A stretch of 64,000 nucleotides of DNA. Source: Paraflavitalea soli. GTDB taxonomy: Bacteria > Bacteroidota > Bacteroidia > Chitinophagales > Chitinophagaceae. Below the pieces are notes generated by a model. That model ran no database searches. It was given only the letters and a program-made list of their open reading frames with translations, and was not told the DNA's origin. Within the stretch, counting starts at the first letter, position 1. The number at the start of each line of letters is the position of its first letter. Both the position numbers and the translations under genes were made by a program. Location: NCBI RefSeq assembly GCF_003555545.1, contig NZ_CP032157.1, positions 5,956,546 through 6,020,545 of the forward strand. Reading direction: 5' to 3'. Of the stretch, positions 58,831 through 64,000 are shown piece after piece.

Positions 58831-59427
58831 ATGATTAAAACAGGCAGCCCGGTTATCAGTATCTATACGGAGATGACTCCCAACCCGGAAACCATGAAGT
58901 TTGTGGCCAATAAGTTATTGTATCCGGGCAAAAGCATCGATTTTCCCGATGTGGAGAGCGCAAAACCCTCACCCCTGGCTACAGAACTATTCGGTTTTCC
59001 TTTCATCAGGGCTGTTTTCATTGCCTCCAATTTTGTGACCTTGACCAAGACCACCGAAACAGAATGGACGGATGTGATACCTACTATCCGCCAGTTCCTG
59101 AAAGAATACCTGGAAGAAGGAAAAGCGGTGATCAATGAAGAAGAAGTAGCCGTTATTGTACCGCAAAGCAGCAATGCCGTATCCGCCGATGATGATGATG
59201 TGGTAAAACGTATTAAGGAGTTATTGGAAAACTACGTGAAGCCCGCAGTTGAAATGGATGGCGGCGCTATCCAGTTCAAGAGCTATGACGATGGTGTAGT
59301 AAACCTCATGTTGCAGGGCTCCTGCAGCGGATGTCCCTCTTCTATGATCACCCTCAAAGCAGGTATTGAAGGGATGATGAAGCGCATGATACCCGAAGTG
59401 AAGGAAGTAGTTGCCGAAGCAGAGTAA
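58831..59427 (+). CDS. NifU-like iron-sulfur scaffold protein (Nfu)
   Basis: 198 residues from the ATG at 58831. Residues 8-105 are the Nfu N-terminal domain (SIYTEMTPNPETMKFVANKLLYPG, in parts; FPFIRAVFIASNFVTLTKT). Residues about 130-195 are the NifU domain with the CxxC cluster ligand SCSGCPSS. It receives and delivers iron-sulfur clusters. No other isc/suf genes are seen here. Terminator follows. Confidence 0.94.
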   Translation: MIKTGSPVISIYTEMTPNPETMKFVANKLLYPGKSIDFPDVESAKPSPLATELFGFPFIRAVFIASNFVTLTKTTETEWTDVIPTIRQFLKEYLEEGKAVINEEEVAVIVPQSSNAVSADDDDVVKRIKELLENYVKPAVEMDGGAIQFKSYDDGVVNLMLQGSCSGCPSSMITLKAGIEGMMKRMIPEVKEVVAEAE

Positions 59428-59450
59428 GATTACAGACAATTAACTTATAT

Positions 59451-59487
59451 AAACCCTTCTGTTTGTAGCAGAAGGGTTTTGTATTTA
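59451..59487 (+). terminator. Terminator after nfu
   Basis: AAACCCTTCTG (59451-59461) pairs with CAGAAGGGTTT (59469-59479), then tgtattt. Confidence 0.85.
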
Positions 59488-59571
59488 AAGGATTGCCCGT
59501 GGTACTAATTATTGCAACGGCTTGGCTTTGTAGCCTGCTTACTGTAAATTACAGTTAAACAGCTTGTATAT

Positions 59572-60099
59572 ATGCTGGTATTGTACATCATTTACGGCTT
59601 TATTGGCATCATCCTTATTTTACTGGTGATCGCCTTCTTTTTGCCTGGCAAATACCATATTGAGAAATCGCTGGTCATTATACAACCGGTGCGGGAGGTA
59701 ATGGCCCGGGTGGCTGACCTTAACCATTACGCACGCTGGAATCCCTGGCAAATGATGGAGCCGGGAAGCAAGATGACCATCAAAGGCGCCCCGCAAACCC
59801 CTGGTCATGAATACTGGTGGAAGGGTAAAAAGATTGGCGAGGGGCGGTTAATACTACGCAGTATTGATCAAAAGCATGTTCACTTTGGCCTCGAATTTAT
59901 AAGACCTTGGAAAAGTTTTGCCAACGACAACTGGTTGTTTGAAGAATGGGGCAATGGCGAAACAAAAGTAACCTGGCAAAACAATGGCGATCTGCCTTAC
60001 CCCATGGCCAGGCTAATGGGCCCTTACTTAATTAAGAACCTCAATAAACAGTTTGAAGAAGGTTTGCGTAACCTTAAAAAACTTTGTGAGGGATTGTGA
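59572..60099 (+). CDS. SRPBCC family membrane-anchored protein
   Basis: 175 residues. An N-terminal transmembrane helix (LYIIYGFIGIILILLVIAFFLPG) is followed by a START-like domain: YHIEKSLVIIQPVREVMARVADLNHYARWNPWQMM, GAPQTPGHEYWWKG, VHFGLEFIRPWKSFANDNWLFEEWGNGETKVTWQNNGDLPYPM (in parts). A polyketide-cyclase-like hydrophobic pocket; ligand unknown. It directly precedes pnuC (next gene starts five bases after its stop), probable operon. Confidence 0.88.
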   Translation: MLVLYIIYGFIGIILILLVIAFFLPGKYHIEKSLVIIQPVREVMARVADLNHYARWNPWQMMEPGSKMTIKGAPQTPGHEYWWKGKKIGEGRLILRSIDQKHVHFGLEFIRPWKSFANDNWLFEEWGNGETKVTWQNNGDLPYPMARLMGPYLIKNLNKQFEEGLRNLKKLCEGL

Positions 60100-60104
60100 T
60101 CCGC

Positions 60105-60746
60105 ATGAGTATACCAGAGATTTATCAACGATTTGTTTTTGGAATTGTGCATACTACCTGGCTTGAATACCTTGCCGTATTTACAGGCATTGCTAGTGTA
60201 TGGTTTTCCCGCATTGAAAATATCTGGGTATATCCCGTAGGTCTGGTCAGCACCATTATCTATACCTGGCTTAGTTTACAGGCACACTTACCAGGCGAGG
60301 CCAGCGTAAATGTTTATTACACCGTCATGAGTATTTATGGTTGGATACTCTGGGCCAAAAGAGATGCAGCACACCACCATATTGTGGTCATACAGCATGC
60401 CACCAGGAAAGAATGGCTACAACATTTCCTCTTCTTTGGTGCTTTTTACATTGCCATATTCAGTGCATTGACCTGGCTGCGGACTATCTTCTCCCAGGAG
60501 ATCATTCCGTGGGCCGATGCCTTTGCCTCCGCTACAGCCTATACCGGTATGTGGCTCATGGCAAAGAAAAAGGTAGAAAGCTGGTATTGGTGGATCGCTA
60601 CCAATATTGCTTCCATCCCCTTGTACTTTATCAAAGGATATGTGTCTACCAGTGTATTTTATTTTATCCTACTCATGATGGCCGGGTTTGGCTGGGCTGA
60701 ATGGAATAAGCGTGCAAAGCTGGCAAAGCAAATGCCCGCCTCCTGA
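60105..60746 (+). CDS. pnuC: Nicotinamide riboside transporter PnuC
   Basis: 213 residues from the ATG at 60105. Seven transmembrane helices predicted by eye (LEYLAVFTGIASVWF, VYPVGLVSTIIYTWL, VYYTVMSIYGWILWA, FLFFGAFYIAIFSALTW, ATAYTGMWLMAKK, YWWIATNIASIPLYFIKG, VFYFILLMMAGFGWAEW). The NxxxxxYxxxxxYGW and W-x-x-x-N-IAS segments are PnuC signatures. It takes up nicotinamide riboside for NAD synthesis and is followed by the kinase that phosphorylates it, about 30 bases downstream. Confidence 0.95.
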   Translation: MSIPEIYQRFVFGIVHTTWLEYLAVFTGIASVWFSRIENIWVYPVGLVSTIIYTWLSLQAHLPGEASVNVYYTVMSIYGWILWAKRDAAHHHIVVIQHATRKEWLQHFLFFGAFYIAIFSALTWLRTIFSQEIIPWADAFASATAYTGMWLMAKKKVESWYWWIATNIASIPLYFIKGYVSTSVFYFILLMMAGFGWAEWNKRAKLAKQMPAS

Positions 60747-60776
60747 TTCCGCAGTATATTTGCTGTTTGTTACCCC

Positions 60777-61319
60777 ATGATAAAAAAAGTAGTGGTCGTA
60801 GGGCCTGAATCAACAGGCAAAAGCACTTTGTGTGAACAGTTGGCCAGTCAATATGCCACCACCTGGGTGCCCGAATATGCGCGGGAGTACCTGTTGAAGC
60901 ATGGCAAGCAGTACAGCTATGATGATCTGTTGATCATTGCACAGCAGCAGGTAGCCCTGGAAGATCAATACGCTGCCGCCTTACCCACCACCGCCGAACA
61001 AAATACCCTCCTCTTCATTGATACCGACCTGTATGTGATGAAAGTGTGGTGCGAATATGTATTTGGTAAATGCCATCCCTGGATACTGGATCAGATTGCA
61101 GTAAGACAATACGACCTGTATTTACTATGCGACACAGACCTGCCCTGGGTAAAAGATGAACTGCGGGAGTATCCCGACCTCGAAAGCAGGCGTGAGCTGT
61201 ATCATATATATAAAGATCTCATGTTAAACCAGGCCGTTCCCTGGATAAATATTTCAGGCGATTACGAACAACGATTGGGAAAAGCTGTTAAAAAAATAGA
61301 AGAATTATTCAAAACCTGA
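60777..61319 (+). CDS. NadR-like nicotinamide riboside kinase (AAA/P-loop)
   Basis: 180 residues. P-loop GPESTGKST at residues 9-17; catalytic-looking EYAREYLLKHG (Asp/Glu and Arg), IDTDLYVMKVW and LLCDTDLPWVKDELREYPD. This is the ribosylnicotinamide kinase domain of NadR without the adenylyltransferase half. Phosphorylates NR taken up by PnuC. pnuC and this gene form a salvage pair; no NMN adenylyltransferase is nearby. Confidence 0.93.
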   Translation: MIKKVVVVGPESTGKSTLCEQLASQYATTWVPEYAREYLLKHGKQYSYDDLLIIAQQQVALEDQYAAALPTTAEQNTLLFIDTDLYVMKVWCEYVFGKCHPWILDQIAVRQYDLYLLCDTDLPWVKDELREYPDLESRRELYHIYKDLMLNQAVPWINISGDYEQRLGKAVKKIEELFKT

Positions 61320-61356
61320 ATGCTTGTCTTAGTTTTACTTCCTTCGTTTGTTGGGT

Positions 61357-63027
61357 ATGCTTAGTTTTATCAAGAGGAATCATCAACCACTGTTTTACAT
61401 TGCCTGGTGCGTAGTAAACCTGATCCAGGCTGGCTACACGGAGCTATTTGATGATGAAGCCTATTACTGGGTATATGCACAATTTCCCGACTGGGGCTAT
61501 TTTGATCACCCTCCCATGATTGCTCTGCTGATCAAAGCAGGTTATGCGATCTTCCCCAATGAATTAGGTGTTCGCTTCTTTATTGTGCTGCTCAATACAG
61601 CTACTATTTTTATCACACAACAGTTATTGGGTAAAAGAGATGATTATTTGTTTTATGCCATTGCCGGCTCCATCGCCATTGTGCAGATAGGCGGTATCAT
61701 CGCCGTTCCTGATATTCCCTTGTTGTTTTTTGTAGCCTTGTTTTTCTGGTTTTACCAGCAGTTTGTAACACATATGACCATCGGGCGTTCTGTATTGCTG
61801 GGATTGAGTATTGCCTTAATGCTGTACAGCAAGTACCATGGTATACTGATCGTAATAGCCACCCTGGCGTCCAATCCAAAGCTCTTTGCCCGGTACCAAA
61901 CCTATATCGTTACGCTGGTGGCGCTGGTGGCTTTCGCTCCCCACCTTTATTGGCAGTACACACATGGATTTCCTTCCGTAAAATATCATTTGTTTGAACG
62001 CAGCACTTCTTATTATGACACCCGCTATACCATCGAATACCTCGTAGGACAGCTCGCCCTGGCCGGCCCCTTGATGGGATGGTTATTATTAAAAGCAGCT
62101 TTTGATCATAAACCCGTGCAGGAACTGGAGCGCGCATTGAAGTATTCCCTGATCGGGTTCTATTCATTTTTCCTCTTAAGTAGTTTCAGGGGCCGCGTAG
62201 AAGCCAATTGGACCGTACCTGCCTTCATCGCTTTAATAGTGTTGAGCCATCAATACCTTTCCCGGCAAGCTTCCTGGCGCAGCTGGCTATATAAGAGCAT
62301 TCCCATCAGCCTTATTTTTATCTTGCTGGTAAGGGTATATATGCTACCGGTGATCCCTCGTGCAAAATGGTTTCCGAAAGATGAGTTTCATGAAAACAAA
62401 ACCTGGGTGTCGGCCGTGCAGAACCGTGCGCAGGGACTGCCCGTCGTATTCATTGGCTCCTACCAAAAAGCATCCAAGTATTGGTTTTATTCACAAACGT
62501 CTTCACTATCGATGAATGATATTGAATACCGGCGCAACAATTACAATTTCTGGCCGCTGGAAGATTCATTGTTGGGAAAAAAGGTGATGGTGGTGGGCAT
62601 ATATGATAGCGTAACACAGATCGACCCTATTAAGGAGCTGGGCAACAAAGCCAGCCATGTGTATGCGCCTTACTATTCTTTTTCGAGAATAAATATCCGC
62701 TATGAGGGTAAGCCTTTATTGAAAAATAAACAGTTTACTATAAACGGCACTATTGAAACGCCTGTTGGGTATCTACCCTTTTTGCAGCAGGCGCCCTTTG
62801 ATACTGCTTCCATCCAGCTGGCTTTTGAAAATGAACAGGAGAAGATCCTGGCTTTCCCAACGGGATTAACCGTACGGCAAATTAAGGAAGCCTGTCAGCC
62901 TTTCCATTTGCAGGTACCGGTTCACTTACCGCCCGGCCGCTATACTTTCCGCTTTGCCATCAGCACCTGTATTCCCAAAAGCAGGTCTATGAATAGTGCA
63001 GGTAGCAGCCTATTAGTGGAAGAGTAA
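61357..63027 (+). CDS. Glycosyltransferase family 39 (ArnT/PMT-like) membrane protein
   Basis: 556 residues from the ATG at 61357 (MLSFIKRNHQPLFYIAWCVVNLIQ, in parts). Eleven or more transmembrane helices and the conserved acidic pair TELFDDEAYYWVYAQFPDWGYFDHPPM in the first periplasmic loop (catalytic Asp-Asp). The C-terminal 150 residues are a periplasmic domain. Such enzymes transfer sugars from polyprenyl phosphates to lipid A, proteins or glycans; target unknown. Follows the nadR gene at 38 bases on the same strand. Confidence 0.92.
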   Translation: MLSFIKRNHQPLFYIAWCVVNLIQAGYTELFDDEAYYWVYAQFPDWGYFDHPPMIALLIKAGYAIFPNELGVRFFIVLLNTATIFITQQLLGKRDDYLFYAIAGSIAIVQIGGIIAVPDIPLLFFVALFFWFYQQFVTHMTIGRSVLLGLSIALMLYSKYHGILIVIATLASNPKLFARYQTYIVTLVALVAFAPHLYWQYTHGFPSVKYHLFERSTSYYDTRYTIEYLVGQLALAGPLMGWLLLKAAFDHKPVQELERALKYSLIGFYSFFLLSSFRGRVEANWTVPAFIALIVLSHQYLSRQASWRSWLYKSIPISLIFILLVRVYMLPVIPRAKWFPKDEFHENKTWVSAVQNRAQGLPVVFIGSYQKASKYWFYSQTSSLSMNDIEYRRNNYNFWPLEDSLLGKKVMVVGIYDSVTQIDPIKELGNKASHVYAPYYSFSRINIRYEGKPLLKNKQFTINGTIETPVGYLPFLQQAPFDTASIQLAFENEQEKILAFPTGLTVRQIKEACQPFHLQVPVHLPPGRYTFRFAISTCIPKSRSMNSAGSSLLVEE

Positions 63028-63039
63028 TAAGTGCATGAA

Positions 63040-63744
63040 TTATTGTATCAGCTTTTGTATATCCTCATCATCCTGCAGGTTGGTCATTTGGCGAAGTACC
63101 CAGGGATATTTCCAGGCCACATACCGCGAAACTGGTTTCACCGTATACTCCTTGGGATTGGGTAAGGAGGCGGCAATCATCGCCGCTTCCTGGCGGGTAA
63201 GTTTCTGGGCCGGCTTTTTAAAGTAGGCCTGAGCAGCTGCTTCGATACCAAAAACACCTTTGCCCATTTCGGCTACATTGAGGTACATTTCCAGGATGCG
63301 TTTTTTGCCCCATATCAATTCGATCATGAAGGTGAAATAAACTTCCAGCCCTTTACGAAACCAACTGCGGCCCTGCCACAGGAACACATTTTTAGCTACC
63401 TGCTGACTGATCGTGGAAGCTCCTTTGATGCGATTGGGTCTTTTTTCATTGTTCTTCATGGCCTTTTCAATGTGCTTCCAGTCAAACCCATTGTGATCCG
63501 GAAACAGTTGGTCTTCCGAACAAATTACCGCCAGGCGTGCATAGGGCGACATCTGTTTGATGTCTACATAATCCCGCTTGAGGCCATTGCCTGTTATAAG
63601 GCTTCCCAGTTGTGTAAGTGTAAATGGTGGATCCACCCACTTGAGCAGGAGGATATAGAAAAGCTGGAAAATGAAGAGGAAAATAAAGACTCGCTTCAGG
63701 ATTCTCCAAATACGAAGACCTAATCCCCTGGTTTTGATGGCCAT
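63040..63744 (-). CDS. mtgA: Monofunctional biosynthetic peptidoglycan transglycosylase MtgA
   Basis: 234 residues. One N-terminal transmembrane helix ([23 protein letters not shown]), then a GT51 domain: catalytic Glu in [30 protein letters not shown], and [27 protein letters not shown]. It polymerises lipid II into glycan strands without a transpeptidase. Convergent with the GT39 gene. No rod or divisome gene nearby. Confidence 0.96.
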   Translation of the reverse strand: MAIKTRGLGLRIWRILKRVFIFLFIFQLFYILLLKWVDPPFTLTQLGSLITGNGLKRDYVDIKQMSPYARLAVICSEDQLFPDHNGFDWKHIEKAMKNNEKRPNRIKGASTISQQVAKNVFLWQGRSWFRKGLEVYFTFMIELIWGKKRILEMYLNVAEMGKGVFGIEAAAQAYFKKPAQKLTRQEAAMIAASLPNPKEYTVKPVSRYVAWKYPWVLRQMTNLQDDEDIQKLIQ

Positions 63745-63815
63745 GCCGGGTTAAATTGCTTGGGGTGCAAGATAACCCGAAACCGGGGAAGTCCGAAGGA
63801 AGACAGGAATTTAGC

Positions 63816-64000
63816 CTAAAACCCTTTTTTGAGATCGGCTGCCCTGATGTATACCACCTTGTATTTGCCCCCGGCCTTGTTGCTCTTGTCATGAATACGC
63901 TCCCACATATAACCGGCTACGGCTACGCCGGCGGCCACGCCTAGCGTAAGCAGTTTGCCATCATCATTGAAAGACTCTTTGCGGTAAATGGTATTTACTG
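63816..64000 (-). CDS. Unknown protein with one transmembrane segment, 3' end only
   Basis: The stop (TAG at 63816-63818) is preceded by an open reverse-strand frame to the window end. The visible 61 residues end in YKVVYIRAADLKKGF and contain LLTLGVAAGVAVAGYMWERIHDK, a Gly/Ala-rich membrane-like helix, near the window edge. The N-terminus is outside. I cannot name it. It ends 72 bases before mtgA's start, same strand. Confidence 0.6.
   Translation of the reverse strand, partial: VNTIYRKESFNDDGKLLTLGVAAGVAVAGYMWERIHDKSNKAGGKYKVVYIRAADLKKGF

Overview
The window looks like a chromosomal segment of a Bacteroidota bacterium, most likely family Chitinophagaceae (Chitinophaga/Niastella-like). I base this on moderate G+C content, short gene-specific promoters matching the Bacteroidota pattern TTTG-N19-TAnnTTTG, SPII lipoproteins and secreted proteins of unknown function, and family-typical genes: an IPExxxVDY protein, a PadR/PspC pair, an LpoB-like/COG3014-like lipoprotein pair, a LytS/LytTR pair, MerC with SCO and Fur, and a Rho factor with a long Lys/Asp/Gln insert. 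I place the organism by these features, not by a database match. I see no insertion sequence, integrase, prophage, rRNA operon or CRISPR array. Almost all of the window is ordinary housekeeping and envelope genes.

Layout. 1-3 kb: an IPExxxVDY protein (5' cut by the window), a pterin carbinolamine dehydratase, and two exported proteins. 3-8 kb (minus strand): rho, a ComB-like phosphatase, an SRPBCC protein, gcvT. 8-14 kb (minus): a padR-pspC operon with a clear promoter and operator, then envelope lipoproteins including LpoB-like and COG3014-like proteins. 14-14.7 kb: an A+T-rich stretch with a stand-alone CdiA-C-terminal-like nuclease, facing an orphan promoter and a two-hairpin RNA candidate. 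14.7-18 kb (minus): a 2OG-Fe(II) oxygenase, a lone ExbD, asnS. 18-24 kb (mainly plus): a D-lactate dehydrogenase-like enzyme, feoB, exported proteins. 24-32.4 kb: HAD, GNAT, a TPR-like regulator-sized protein with an unusual leader, an aminotransferase, RidA, a PolB-type exonuclease, mannose-1-phosphate guanylyltransferase and KpsF. 32.8-36.2 kb (plus): recQ, a DUF3050 protein, tRNA-Phe. 36.2-45 kb: NamZ-type muramidase, an RRM protein, Xaa-Pro aminopeptidase, an old-yellow-enzyme reductase, a lipoprotein and an FtsX-type permease. 45-54 kb: a large Tyr/Gly/Asn-rich secreted protein, YtxH, a structured RNA candidate, a DsbA-like protein, an amidohydrolase, a DUF1579 lipoprotein, a LytS-LytTR system. 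54-64 kb: a DUF5606 protein with a histone-H1-like tail, an oligoendopeptidase, Fur/SCO/MerC, Nfu, a pnuC-nadR-kinase NAD-salvage pair, a GT39 glycosyltransferase, mtgA, and a gene cut by the window end.

How genes work together. The clearest functional groups are: PadR controlling PspC; LpoB/COG3014/MtgA/NamZ in peptidoglycan work; KpsF and ManC in surface-sugar precursor supply; PnuC and NadR kinase in nicotinamide riboside salvage; LytS and LytTR in signalling; and Fur with SCO/MerC in metal handling.

The most unusual material is between genes. A leader at 25728-26035 holds a 13-codon ORF and mutually exclusive hairpins. A 3-way-junction RNA candidate with its own terminator lies at 48235-48364. 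A perfect consensus promoter at 13942-13972 drives no protein gene and points at the orphan nuclease. Two further promoter-plus-terminator units lack an ORF, and several families of short intergenic repeats occur. All structure statements are from reading pairings by eye; none was computed.
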